DNA of 64,000 bases from Cavia porcellus (Eukaryota; Chordata; Mammalia; Rodentia; Caviidae). The notes beneath the pieces were generated by a model, which searched no databases, was not told the origin of the DNA, and was given only the letters and a program-made list of their open reading frames with translations. Position 1 is the first letter of the stretch; each line of letters starts with the position of its first letter. The DNA lies in the NCBI RefSeq assembly GCF_034190915.1, contig NW_026947502.1, positions 33,572,785-33,636,784 of the forward strand, read 5' to 3'. The position numbers and the translations under genes are program-made. Positions 46,371-58,845 of the stretch are shown here, one piece after another.

Positions 46371-47284
46371 AAGTTTTCTGGGTATCTTTAAGTTAACCCT
46401 TTCAAACATAAAATATTTGCATTTTAAAACTTACTCATTTTGATACTTTAGAACACTTTTTTAAAAAGAAAATCCCCCATATTTCAAAAGAGGCCATGGG
46501 ACATAATATGGATCTTTGATTGAATGTCATGACTATAAACTGTCTCTGTACCAATGATGTCCTTAGACATTATTATATACCTGTGTATAGAATATATAAT
46601 TGGAATCAATTTTATACACAAGAAAGAGTAGTTTACTGCTGATAGACAGCCAGAAAGAAATGCCAAGCTAGTTGGACAGTAGACACACTTTCCCACTCAC
46701 AAGGGTCTAGGATAGGGTGTCTGTGACTGCAAGGGCAGAGGATCCCGGTGGACTCAAGTGTGCAACCTAGGTTTTAGCTCTTTCAGAATTGCAGACTGAT
46801 AAAACCGTCATTCTCTTCTTGGCCTTGTGGGCTTATCCAGCATTCCTTGTATTTTCTTCCCTTCACTTGCTTTAGGACATCAAACCGAACGCCTCTTTGG
46901 GGACTCAATTTGCTCCTGGCTAAACCAGTCATTTGCAGGCTCCCAGCTGTCTGCAGAAGGAGCCTCTGGGGACTGCAGGTTACACGGAGCTGCTCTCCTC
47001 TGGTCAATCTGCTGCATGCTGAACGACCGTTCAGAAAACTCAAGGGCCAGTCTGCTCCTTGAGGACCTAGAGAAAAAGTTTCTCTACTATCTGCAAATTA
47101 ATTGTCCAAAAACTCCCAGGGAACCTCCAGCAAGAATAGAAAGCAAACAAACAAATAACTGTCCCGTTTCACCTTTCCTGCAGACACCATCACTGAGAAC
47201 CACCTTCAGAACACTTTAGATCCCAGGAAGCAATCGCTGCCTATTTCCAAACTCCCCCCACTTCAGTGTTTGCTTCCATTTTTC

Positions 47285-47440
47285 TAAATTTATTTTCACT
47301 TTATTGCATGTTACAGTACATAATAATTATATTCATCATGCAGACTTAGTACAGATACATAACACACCTTAATTTTTTTTATTTCCTTTTCTTCATTCCT
47401 CTATCCCTCTTCTTTTGGGTAAAACATTCAAGCTATTAAA
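47285..47440 (-). mobile_element. Truncated L1 3' end, antisense
   Basis: A T-rich start, ATATTCATCATGCAGACTTA, then a pyrimidine tract (47,375-47,415) parallels the 3' end of L1 copy B at 8,821-9,065. Confidence 0.5.
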
Positions 47441-47520
47441 TGACCCCTGTCTCAGTACTTTCCACTGGTATCTTTCAAAGGCTAGAAACAGCAAATAACA
47501 ACCAAAGAGTAAAAAGATTT

Positions 47521-47640
47521 TTGTTGTTGTTGTTGTTTTGTTTTCATCTCCCTTGTGTTGTCCAGGTTGGCCTCAAACTCCTGAGCTCAAGCTGAGTAGC
47601 CGGGACTGTAGGATTCTACCATTGCCACTGGTTAAAGAGC
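47521..47640 (-). mobile_element. B1-like SINE with (GTT)n tail complement
   Basis: (TTG)n, then CTCCCTTGTGTTGTCCAGGT, TTGGCCTCAAACTCCTGAGC and CTGAGTAGCCGGGACTGTAG: the complement of a B1/7SL-type SINE. Confidence 0.8.
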
Positions 47641-48697
47641 AGTTTTATTCAGTTGAAGACTAGTGCTGGTCATACTGAATTCAGAGGTTGATGATGTGAC
47701 TTCTGATACCTACTTCCACCCAGACAAGTGTGGAGTCAGGAATGGGGCAAAATATTGTGCTTTAAACAATGTGTTTCTACCTTTGATCAAGTAACATGAA
47801 GATGCTACGGTGAACACATTAGGCGGAACCACATGCATTTAAGCAAAGATGTTGATCAGCAATCTATTCTGTGCCTGTTGGTCCCAAGGTGGGGAAGTCC
47901 ATCGCTCATCATCTTTGAGTAGAACACATGGAGAGACCCCACCTATCAGAATGAAAGAGCAAGCCCCACTTTTCGTCTTCTCTCCAGCTGCCAACAGGGG
48001 AGAATTCTGCCCACTCGGCAGCTGAGGAGTGGTACCTCTCTGAGGTGGAGGCATGGTAATGGTGAGAGAGGGGGCAAAAGCAGCCAGGACACTCTAGGGA
48101 AAACAAAATTCAACCTGGGTAGTATGCACAAAGACAGATTATCAAAGATGTGTGCCACAGGGTTGTTTATATCCCTGAATATCAGAAACATTAATGATCC
48201 CCAAATACAGGTCTAGTCTAATAGTTAAACACATACATTAGGATTCTAGGTAGATACTGTAAAGAGAGCACTACTCCACAACAAGAGCAGATAGTCACAA
48301 TTATAGAAGATTACAAAACAGTCTGCAAAACGTGACCCAAATTTTATAATCATAGACAAATACATTTTTATATATGATAAAGAAAACACCTTGAAGTATA
48401 TACCAAAGCATGCTTACAGTTGATACAATGGTGGAATTATGTAATTTTAAATAAATTTAGTATATTTTCTAAAATCTATAATATTAAACATATTTTTAAA
48501 TCAGTTACAAAAATATATAATTTTCCTTGGTTCTAAAGCATCATCCTGTCCTCCACATGTTAATACTTTAAAAACTGAAGTACGTTTTAATGTAGTTTCT
48601 TGACTTTCAAATGCTCCTGCTAACTCAATAATGTCTACCAAATCAGCAAATGTAATATTTACAATGAAGTAAATTAGTAAAAGTAGAGTAGTCTTAC

Positions 48698-48814
48698 TGC
48701 CTTGTGCTGTGTCAGAGCTGGTGGGTTTGATAACCCTGTTTGCATCCTCATGAAGAGCTCCAAACCAGTCTTTCAGCCGGGAAGCGAGATTCCTCAGCTC
48801 CTTGTCTGTGCAGG
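48698..48814 (-). CDS. SPOCK1: SPOCK1 coding exon (probably exon 7), start of the extracellular calcium-binding region
   Basis: This 117-bp exon begins after an acceptor reading ttttttccag and ends at the donor gtaaga. It has 2 nt of a split Ala codon, 38 full codons and 1 nt of a split Arg codon (phase 1 at both ends). The translation opens ACTDKELRNLASRLKDWFGA and ends PTSSDTAQG, which I recognise as the start of the testican-1 SPARC-type extracellular calcium-binding domain, about residues 198-235. In this family the helix packs against the EF-hand pair encoded by the next exon. Because the length is a multiple of three, skipping would keep the frame. Confidence 0.95.
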
Positions 48815-49907
48815 CTGGAAAAAAACACACAGCACACTGGTGAGTCCCTGTGCTACTGTCCTGAATGGGTGGGGTTATCGCCAAACCCACTCATTGCAAA
48901 CATCCCTGGCACACCATGGTGTAACTGCCCCTTTCCACTTAAAGTGCACAAAGGATGCTGTCATCACAAGAACAGAGTGGGACAGAAAAAATCTGAATTC
49001 CTGGAGTGAGCAGTGTTTCTGATGCTGGAATCTGGACTTCCTCCCAGCTCTTAAAGCAACCTGTACAGCCCATACGGTTGTTATCATCCTCCACAGAATG
49101 ACATGATCCATCTTGTTAACCCCATAAAACTTGCTGGTGAAGTTTTGCTAAAGAAAATTACATTTTCCATTATACTCACACCAAGAGATTACCATTGGAT
49201 AGCTAATACCATTATGGAGACACTGCCCAGGACATGAAAAAATCCCAGGAACATCAGGTCCCCAAGTTTTGTTTTTGCCTATTGTTTGCATCTTTGGATT
49301 TGGCCTACTCTGCCAGCCTTCCTATGGACTCTGATATTCTACCAGTAATAGAGGAATGCCCGCTCTATGGGAGCACTTTTTCTCTCAGCCCATTCTTCAC
49401 TAGCTGGTTCATTTTATAAGGTATAGCAGAGTAGTTGAGGCAGATGGATAGTCCTGAAGAAATTCAGATTCATAGGTGGGCAGGCAGGTGAGGAGGTGAA
49501 TGAACAACCTAAAAGTCTTCTGCAAGACTGGCTAAGTCTTGAGAAGTCCCAAAGGACGAAAAAGGTGCAGAGAAAAGAGCTGACTTCCCAGGCAGTATCA
49601 TACCACTAAGACACACAAAACCAGCAGTGCCCTTTGTGACCTTAGCAAGGGAAGAGAGGAGACAAAAATCCCAAAGAATAGCAAGTGTATAAGGAACCGA
49701 ATCACACAAATGTCACATTTTCCCAAATTCTAAGTCACAAGGTCAAACAGGTAAGCAGTTGAGCAATACATACTAGGGCGCAGAGCACAGTGACACAAGA
49801 GAGTACAGGGGCAATGACAGAGAAGTAAATAAACCCCAATCCAGTCTCCACACAGCACAGGCCCTGACTGAACTGAGGAAGGCAGGCCCCATCTGTTTGC
49901 CCCACAG

Positions 49908-49931
49908 AGGTCAGGGTCAGGGTCAGGGTCA
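49908..49931 (+). repeat. Four head-to-tail RGGTCA hexamers
   Basis: AGGTCA followed by GGGTCA three times without spacers. The hexamer equals the nuclear-receptor half-site, arranged as DR0. It may be just a short hexamer satellite. Confidence 0.9.
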
Positions 49932-50317
49932 GGGAAATGAAAGAGTACAATCTCCTTGTTCTTCTTCACTTCTGCATGTTCATCCAGCCTGTCCTTCAAC
50001 CAGGCGTCCCGTGGAAGATCAGTTTCCTAGATCTCAGGCAGGAAAGATCTCCCTGCATGCTCTGACCTACAGGAGAGATGCCCAGGCCCAGGCTGAGCTG
50101 TGCAACCTGAGTGCCGTCATTGTTACTGTTGCCTTCATTCCAGCTAAGATCCAGACTTTAAACTCTACAGAGCTCAGGGTGAATGTGTGTCCAGTGTTTA
50201 CACCCAATTTGTTAATGATCTCAAGACACTGTTGCTTCTTATAACTAGGATATAACTATTTTTAAACACCCACCCAGAAATGGCACTAACAAATGTCTTG
50301 ACTGGTAGCAGATATAA

Positions 50318-50515
50318 CAGGTTGGAGTCAAAGCTTGGAATGAATCTCAGCTTTGCCATTCACTGGCTAGGTGACCTCAGAGCAGTCACTTAATTTCTCA
50401 AACTTACACCTATAAATTAGGATAACAGCATTATTCAGTGACCATAAATGAGACAATGTGTGTAGAGTTCTTAGGAAAGTACATGGCATATAGTAACTAC
50501 TCAGGGATATACCTT
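50318..50515 (+). mobile_element. MIR fossil SINE
   Basis: CAGCTTTGCCATTCACTGGC, TAGGTGACCTCAGAGCAGTC, ACTTAATTTCTCAAAC, TAAATTAGGATAACAGCATT, then ATGGCATATAGTAACTACTC: MIR in sense order. Confidence 0.85.
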
Positions 50516-52539
50516 CTATGATTTTTATTATGACAATTGTTGTTTGTTAAATTGAAGATTTGTAAGTAATCTTAGAGCAAGCAACAGCATTCAGAAAATC
50601 AGTTAAGACTAATGCACCCAAATGACCTTGGTCTTTTCTATCCTAGAAAAAGGTAAAGAGAATACTTGTGTTATCCAATAAGTTGCCATTAGCCAAAAAA
50701 AATCAGTGAAATTTAGTCCCTTAGTTGTATGTTCCATTACGTACGCTGAATAGTCACAATTAACCAGTTGTCTCCACACTGGAGAACACATATACAGGAC
50801 TGTTTCACCTAGCAAAATGCTGCACCACATACTGTTGAGTGAAGAGGATTTCCAGCTTTCTGGAGGTTCACCATTGCATCCTTATATTCAAATCGGTGTC
50901 CCTCTATCCCTTCAGTGTTTTACGATGAGTGACAATGAAGAAAATAAATCCCTGCCAGTCTGGATCCATCATCCTGTACCAAGCTAAGCTCACAGATTGG
51001 AGAGGAAGCAGCTGTTGGTAAAATCAGGAATTCACGCTATTGCCTTGATACCAAGTCTTATCCCAAGAATAAGCTCACTAACACACTTATCCCAAGTTTC
51101 AGGCTCTAGGGGATCAAGCCTTCACTTTTCTGACACTGTACCATTTTAAACAAGAAAGCATGTGGTGCAATATTCTGAGGGGAATAGCATGTAGGCTCTA
51201 TAGTCAATCTTACATTTGAAAAGGAAAAATTAATAACATCTATCTTTTTCTCTATTGCTATGCACACTATCTATTCTAAATATTCTCTGAGCTGAGGAAA
51301 TTGCTAAGTCGACTTACAAAGTTAATCACACACTGCAAGATAAATTAATCAGTCGTGTTAAACTAAACCCAGACAGATGTGCAGGTAATCTGTGTCTTCA
51401 CAAGACTGCTGCTTTTCCCACAGGCGTCTCAAAGTACATAGGCTGTGGGCATCTGATAGAATCAGGCACTGGAATCTTGAAAGAGTGAATTTGTCACTCG
51501 GACAACTGCACAGCAGGGAGCCACTGGCATTAGTACAGGGAGAGAGATCAGAAAACTGAAATGGAGACAGGAGATGCTGTTATGGGCCCTCTTCACTCAT
51601 AGTGTCCTCATCAAAGGGGTCCACAGGAGGAGAAAGCCTGGCACGGTTCTCCTGGGGATTCACACAGTCCAGAGGAAAAGCAAGGTAACAGCCTGCAAAG
51701 AGCCATTTGTTCACATTTAGCCACATACATAGTTTGGCTGGGGGAAGTGTGTGTGTGCGCGCTCATCTGATAAGGTATCAATCAGCACCCCAGACACAGG
51801 AACTTTGGATTCATATTTCCAGAAATGAGGAACCCAAAAGATACTTCCAACATACTTTGTTCCTTCCCAGGGAAAATTAATTTTGGGGGTAAGTGAACTG
51901 TAAAACCACATCCATTTGCCAGTCCTCCACCCTGCCCTAAGACAGGCCAATCCTTGCCATTTCTAGTGAGAGCTCCTTCTGGCTTCTCCATCCCTCTTGG
52001 TGAGAGGAACAAGTGCTCAGACCACCAGTGTCAAAATCTTCAGAGGAAAGAGAGTGTTATCCTGGGTAGCATTTGGTTAAATTATGAAGACTAAGACCTG
52101 ATCCACCTTCCCACTACATCACTTTACTGGGTAGATGAGCCCCAGTTAGCCTTCTAGGTCTCCTATGTTCAATTCTGCTTCCTTCTGGCCTCCACCTGGC
52201 TTTCAGCTTGTTTTTAGTGTTCTTCTCCCAGTTTTTTCTGCTCAGCATCCTCAGTTTCAGTGATGTCTCCCCATTTGCCTGCCTGTTTCTGTTGGGTCAT
52301 TGGGTATCTTTTCTGCATGGTCTTAGTCTGCTCCAGCACAGCTAGTAGCATCTTTGGAAACACCTGCCCCATCCTTGCTTTCTCCAGGAGTCAGTAAATG
52401 GTATCACCATATACTCACAGCCACATAGCAGAAATGATGTGGAAATCATCATGGCCTTTTCCATCTCTCTGTTCACTGTAAAGTGTTTGCTGCTTGTTTG
52501 GTATCCAACTTCTTTATTCTAGTCCATTACACTTCCATC

Positions 52540-53000
52540 TCCTCCCACAAGACAGCTGAAACAAGTTCCTAATTGGTCTTCCATCCTGCACCACACATCC
52601 TTTTCTCCATCCAGCAGTCAAAGTAATCTTCCCAAAACGGACATTTGATCTTGTTGTCTACCTGAATGAGCCACTTGGAGGCTCCCAGTTAATCTGTAGG
52701 CTAAATCTAAATTCTACAATGTGAACTAAGTGGGCAAGAGGATCCCTCACTGCATCCCTTGGCTTCTCTGCTCTTTGCTATCATGTCCAGCCTTATTATG
52801 CTTCCCACACTCTTCCAAATGGATACACCTCTGGGCCTTCCTGATGCCAAAGTCCCCCTCATCTCAGTGTTAAAGTGACTCCCTCTCAGTGGACTTCCTA
52901 TCATTCAAACTAGTGAGGTTTCCCTTGGATGTGCTCCCAGTGCCTTGCTGTTTGAATGGCCTTCATCCAGCCTATGAAGTCTCATTCGATGCAGCAACAT
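52540..53000 (+). mobile_element. L2 LINE fragment
   Basis: AGTCAAAGTAATCTTCCCAA, CTTGGAGGCTCCCAGTTAAT, CTCTGGGCCTTCCTGATGCC and GGCCTTCATCCAGCC follow the L2 3' region in order. Confidence 0.65.
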
Positions 53001-53109
53001 CACAGTAATATGAGCCTGCTGTGATCCTGCCTTTCAACTGTATGCAGCTGGTCACTAGCATAAGGGATGCGCTCAGTGTACACTTACTGATGACCTATCA
53101 AAACATTCT

Positions 53110-53265
53110 TTCTGTCTATCGTACCCTGCAATTTTTCCATCTGCAAAATGGTAATACTAAAGCTTAGCTCATGGCATGAAATAAGAGTGGAAAATAGCAG
53201 TAAAGAAACAGCTCAGTTACTGGTACATAGCAGAGATTCATTAAATTTATATTCCCTTTCTCATA
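53110..53265 (+). mobile_element. MIR fossil SINE fragment
   Basis: TTCCATCTGCAAAATGGTAA, TACTAAAGCTTAGCTCATGG and CTGGTACATAGCAGAGATTC match the MIR 3' half. Confidence 0.7.
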
Positions 53266-54340
53266 TCCCAAATGTCTGCAAAATGTGGTAGAATTTTATT
53301 ATTATGCTTTATTTTTAAGCCCAAGAAGATGCTGGTGTTGTAAGGAATAACATCTCTATTTATTTTATAGGTGGCTCAATAGAAGTCCACAAGATTGAGA
53401 CTGCAGTTTCTGTCTTCTCTCCGGGGATAAACTCTACAGTGTCAGTGGAGAAGATCCCATCTACATCTGTATTACCCTAGCACTTACCCTATGGAAGAGT
53501 TGCTTAAAAATATATTTATGGAAGAGAAGCATGAATGAATGAACAATTGGTTTACAAATCCAAGTCAAATATTATTAAATGGTGAAGACAGGATTTGAAG
53601 CCAGCCTTCTAAGGCTATTGCTGTGTGCAAGACTGGACCCCTGGATGAATGGACTGGGATTTTGGGCAACCAATGCTAGGATATATAGTTGATATGCTTG
53701 GACCATGCTCTGGGTTGAAAGAAGTCAAAAGTCAGACCCTCCTTTGTAAAAGCAGCCCTGATGATACAGGAAGGTGGCTGCCTGGACAATACAGGATGGA
53801 AATGAGACTCTTGCCTTCTTAGCTTTGTTGAGAGAAGAGTGAGCTTCCAGGAGAACTGCAGAGCAACTCACTGCGTGTCACATGTGCGGCCACTGGGGCT
53901 TCGTTAGAGAAAAGTACAGTGCCACAGCACATTACTCCACAATGTGAAAGAAGAGACAGCTGCCTCCCCCAGGAAGGCACAGCATGCAGGCGGGAAGGGC
54001 TCAGGTAATTTGGTACCTCCCAGCAGATTTCTCCTGTCTGTTTGGAAAATATGACCAAAATACAAGAAACAAGTATAAATAGGTGCATGCAGTCTCCACG
54101 GAAGGTGTCCAGCCCTGGGAAGCAAATGTGATGTTTTTCCCACCTGAGAACCTCTCCTCCATTGCCAAAGGCAGAGAGCTCTAAAGGGCTAAAAGTTAGG
54201 ATGGATTTGAATGTGGACAACATTCAAGCAAAGCCTGAAGCACAGCATGAGGATCCCAGATGATGGGAGGGCAAAGTCTCTGTCCTGTAGTTAATGCCAT
54301 AGGACACAGAAGCTGTTCTAGGGCTTCTGCAATCCCACGC

Positions 54341-54343
<3 letters not shown>

Positions 54344-54371
<28 letters not shown>
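54344..54371. repeat. (TG)n microsatellite
   Basis: About 14 TG units. Confidence 0.95.
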
Positions 54372-54374
<3 letters not shown>

Positions 54375-54898
54375 TGTTATGAAGGAGGAAGGAGAGGGCT
54401 GCTCTGTTTGATCTTGCAGGTAGCAGCTACTAGGAATGAGAGACGTTGTTCCAGCCTTGAATAGTATCACCACCCTGGATGCCTCTACCCTATCTTGCAT
54501 GGCCCCTTTATCCTCCTATAGACGAAGCCAAAGAGCTAGTGAAGATCTGGTCAAGAAGTTTCAAATTATATAAATGTTTTAACAGAGGACCAGGAGGTAG
54601 GAAATCCAAATTGCTTTAAAAGTGCACTCAAAGCTGTAGCTGGTGTCTCAAGTTGGTCTCAGCTTAAATATTGAGCTGGGATCTGAATGATTCTCTAAAA
54701 AACCCTTTCAGAGGGTTAGATTTAAAAGAGGAAGACAAGAAACAAGCTTAGATATAGAAAACACTCACTGGGGAGCTGATACAAAATAGAGATGAGAATA
54801 AGGATAGAAATTCTTCATCCAAAGCTGGAGTGTTAACCCAGCAGGAGGGAGAGACAGTGAACATGCATGACTAAGTTAGCAGTTCTAACTGATACCAT

Positions 54899-54900
<2 letters not shown>

Positions 54901-54930
<30 letters not shown>
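54901..54930. repeat. (TG)n microsatellite
   Basis: 15 TG units following ACCATGG. Confidence 0.95.
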
Positions 54931-54931
<1 letters not shown>

Positions 54932-55834
54932 TTTCAAACATCCAATTGGGGATGTTTGAAAATGGCAAATCTGACACACAAGCATCATAGAATATCTATT
55001 AATGTCTGCCTGGAAACCAATGGTCCACTCTTCCATGTATGAAATCTTTCAGCTAAAGAGCCCCAAGGGGGAAAACTGCCCAACCCATCACACAGACCTA
55101 CCTGCTCCTTCCATCTAAGCCTCACCCATGCTTAGCTCAGGGCTCCAGCAGAAGCTAATATGAAAACAATCAGAATTTAATTTAAACTTTAGTGCCTCCG
55201 AAGATAATTAAAGAGTTGGGCCTGACTCAAGTTCTCTCTGGGAGCAAGCTGGGAGGCCTCTTAGCAATGGAGATGTGGTGCTAACCCTTTTGCACTAATC
55301 TCTTTCAGCCCTCCTAGGTGCTGCTGTGGGTAATTACTTAATCAGAGAAGCTCTGGATCAATGCACTCAGAGTGTTTGCAATTAGCAGCTCCTGTAAAAG
55401 GTCCAACTGAGCCTTCTTTAAGGTGGAGATTAGATTCTGGGTAACACTTCCAAAGCCTGGACTCCAGCAAGGCAAAGATGCCATCCTGGACTGGCCTGCC
55501 ATGCCCTCCACTGCCCAGTCCACACTCTTCCCTCCACAATCCCATTTTTATGCTTCTGGCCACCTAACGGATAGGAGGGACTGGATCCCTCCTATTGTTG
55601 AATATGTGGCACGCAGCAGGTGCCTAAGTGCTGGAACAGCTGAGGAGGGGACGCTGCATGTCATGGGAGCTGGAAAGAGAGAGAAACAGCAAGTTTACAA
55701 GTCCCTCAGGAACATGGGTTGTAATAAAATGGAATGCAAATAAGTGAGAGTTGATGCTGATTAGCACAGTCTTAGGAGCAATAACCAGTCATTCTGCTGC
55801 CAAGGAATTCTGGGGAGGCAAGAGAGTAAGCAAG

Positions 55835-56045
55835 TTTTGTAGTCAGACAGGGCTGAGTAAAGATTGCAGCTCCACCATCTCGGTTGACACTGGACAAGTT
55901 ATTTTCATTCTTCAATTTCTTTACCTGTAGAATGAAGGTAAAGATAGATCCAGCCATTAGGATCATAGGAAAGATTAAACAAGACTACACTTAAGTGCTC
56001 AGCCCAGACCTACTATGAAATTAACACTCAGTAGATATTGCCATG
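55835..56045 (+). mobile_element. MIR fossil SINE, nearly full length
   Basis: GTAGTCAGACAGGGCTGAGT, GCAGCTCCACCATCT, ACTGGACAAGTTATTTTCAT, CTTTACCTGTAGAATGAAGG and TTAACACTCAGTAGATATTG follow MIR. Confidence 0.8.
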
Positions 56046-56159
56046 ATCTTCTATGTGTTTATGGACATGGGATGGCACAGTCACTGACTACATGCAGAAG
56101 TTTGGAAATCAAGATCCTGCATATGGTATTTGCACATGAAAGCTATCCAGGAAGATAAG

Positions 56160-56275
56160 ATTTTCCATTGTGTTACAGAACTGTTCAATGATCTTTCCCA
56201 AGCCATACAAATAACGAGTGGTGAAAGTGAGATTCACATCGAAGTCTTTTAACTAGCAGTTTACTCTGCTATACC
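56160..56275 (-). mobile_element. MIR fossil SINE fragment
   Basis: ATGATCTTTCCCAAGCCATA, AGTGAGATTCACATCGAAGT and TTTACTCTGCTATACCC read as the complement of the MIR 5' half. Confidence 0.6.
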
Positions 56276-56779
56276 CACAGTACAACTCAGGTACGCAAAG
56301 ATGCCTTCATCTGCTCTTCCACACTGTTTCCAATAGAATGCTAACGACCTCTGCCATCTGCCCCAAGGAAATGATCTTACCTTGTGTCTTGGAGGCTTGG
56401 AGTACACTACCTTGGGGTTTCTAGGACCATGTGGGCCTACCCCCTGGGAGAGCGTAAGAGATTTTCACAGGTGAGGTCCACAGGTTAAAGAATGCATGCA
56501 TAGAAAGCATCAGCAACAACAGGAGACAGCATGGAGCAAAGCACAGTGCAAGGCACCCTCTGTCTTCATTGTCTAATTCTTATACAGATTGTTATCTTTA
56601 CATTCTCACATGCTGGCCTCGCTGGCATACGTGTGTTTGTTCACTGCTAAGTCATATTTACATAGCTGTTCTGCTATGTGTTTGTGCTAGACAAGTGGGG
56701 TCACACCTTCGGGTGTCCTTAGATGCCCCTGAGCTTTGAATCAGTCTGAGGGGTTCCACACAATCCAAATACCAGCAAC

Positions 56780-56905
56780 AAGTATTGCTGCTCTTCAGGC
56801 AAGTCAGAGTTCTTCCCTGAGCCTCTGCTTTTTCATGTGTAAAATGGGGATGATGAGAGTATAGTACAGGTGTCCACCTCACGAGTGGGAGTGAAGACTA
56901 AAAAA
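56780..56905 (+). mobile_element. MIR fossil SINE fragment
   Basis: CAGGCAAGTCAGAGTTCTTC, CTGAGCCTCTGCTTTTTCAT, GTGTAAAATGGGGATGATGA: the MIR core and 3' half. Confidence 0.75.
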
Positions 56906-57329
56906 TCAACAGGTCACTACTATCATCTTCCATTCCAAAGGCCTTCAGGAGCTGGTAGCACTTAATCTTGAGACAGTAATAGATGGTGATATCCCAGATG
57001 TAAGCAATTGGAGTAACAGAAAATACAATCAGGGCTCACAAAAAGAATTTCTTGAGCATACCTAGGTGAATCTCATTTCTAATTCATCATCTTACAGATT
57101 TAAGCCAGGTTATACCTGCTCAAATTGTATTACATGCAAATCCAGTTTTTATTTTTTGGTACTTAAAACATCAATATATATGCATGTTCTCATATCTGTA
57201 GAGAAGGCATCATTTCGTAAAAACAAAGACAAGCATAGGAATTCGGGCCCCATTATTCAGAAACCTGCTAATAAAAGCCTTCTTTAAAAGCAGTCTTTGG
57301 AAGAGTTTAAAATACTAACATTAAACAGG

Positions 57330-57790
57330 GAAGATGAGTTAAGCTAATTAATGGTACAATCTACAAGCATAGATAGATAAATTTCCCTGTTAAAGCCATT
57401 AAGACTATTCTTGGTAACCTGATTTGAGGTGAATTTAATGTTTCTCTTGATCCTAATGATAATTCTTCTTTGGAAAAAGAAATACATTCAGAACTTGCAC
57501 AACATTTGTAATGTACATGAATGGCATAACACTTATTTTCCTCTCTGAATAATCTAGAGCAGGAAGATTAGATGAAGTAAGCTTTTAAAGCTTCTGATAA
57601 AATCTATAGTTTTCTTTACACTCAAGGGCAAAAAAATTATTGCATATGCAAAATATTGGTTAGCAATGCCAATTGTGGCTTAAATTGTATTTCCTAGTCA
57701 GAGGTCAGCATTTCCTTGTTTGAGACCTGGGCTAGTTCAGCAATGATAGTAGAAAACAGAATTATAATCAGCAGTTACATTGAAGGATTG
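57330..57790. promoter_or_regulatory. Candidate intronic enhancer (AT-rich, POU-type palindrome)
   Basis: A repeat-free AT-rich block with GCTAATTAATGG (57,344-57,355), the near-palindromic ATTGCATATGCAAAAT (57,639-57,654), which fits a POU-factor dimer site, and a nearby AATGCCAATTG resembling an NFI half-site. The look is that of vertebrate conserved non-coding elements. Motif evidence only. Confidence 0.35.
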
Positions 57791-58845
57791 CACAGCGAGG
57801 ATCCTTAAGCCCTCAAGTAATGAAGACTAAGCTAGAAAAATGACACCTGTCATTCTCAGCTACTGGCAGGAATTGTAAGACAAAACGTGATCAGGCTCTC
57901 TCTACAGTACTGAGAGAGCCAGACAGTGTGGAGGGCTTGAAAGGAGCTAGGGTGGTGATGGTGAATCACTGCCTGGGTCAACCCTTGGCAGAAAGTCAGA
58001 CTGACAGTCTGACAATCACAGGACCTTTGTTAATGTACTTGCTCAAGTGACCAGTGACAGTTCAGGGAAGGATGTCAGAAGGTGCCAGAACTTTCGTTGA
58101 GACTCAGATGCAGGAAGGACTTGGAAGGAAGACAGTATTGTAGGCAGGTCTTAGAAATCTGAGGAAACCATTTTGAATGAAGTGGCTGATTATTAAAGCT
58201 GACTTATACTTAAGACTAGTTCTCGAAATAGAAACATGAAATTTAGCATGATTAAGTATTTCTAAATCATAAATTATATAAAAAGTATGAATATACATAA
58301 TATTTAATCTTCTGTGTATCTAAAGATATTCTTCGATACTACACATTATATATGCATACATATGTTCCAAGAGGTGACTTCTGACATAGCATTAAGGACC
58401 TATAAGTGGTGGTGGGGACAGAAAATAAATAAGAACACTCTCTATTCTTCATGAGCAATTTGCATCCCGTTGAATTTGCTCAAATTTGACATTCAGTTCT
58501 AGGTATTGTTCAATGTAGTTTCGGTGTCAATGTTTTTCCAAGCCTAAAGCAGGTATACTTTCATCCTTAAACAGGAGATAAACCTAGATTGGTAACTGAC
58601 GGAGGAAAAAGCACACGGGATTGGTGGCAGACAATGACAATTTTGAGATCTGAGATCAGATCCTAGCAGAAACAGGAAGCCTAGGAGGTATCTGTAACTT
58701 GTGAACCACTCTCTTATTTGCTGGTATCAGGTAAATGCCAGATGCCTTTATACATAGATTAGGTTGGTAACCAATAGCAGACATAAGCCAAAGGCAGAGA
58801 ATCACCAGCTCCTCTTGGTTCTCCCAGCTCTCCTCCTCACCCTGG

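Larger units (their letters stand above)
44869..48697 (-). other. SPOCK1: SPOCK1 intron (3.8 kb)
   Basis: Holds MIR (45,700-45,925), L2 (46,260-46,370), an L1 3' end (47,285-47,440) and a B1-like SINE (47,521-47,640). The parts 44,869-45,690, 46,370-47,280 and 47,650-48,690 show nothing I recognise. A 130-codon plus-strand frame at 46,827-47,219 lacks any domain. Confidence 0.85.

Noticed and set aside
46827..47219. 130-codon plus-strand frame in a SPOCK1 intron
   Set aside because: Overlapping frames on both strands of similar length and no recognisable motif.
49908..49935. Interstitial telomeric repeat
   Set aside because: The unit is GGGTCA, not TTAGGG.
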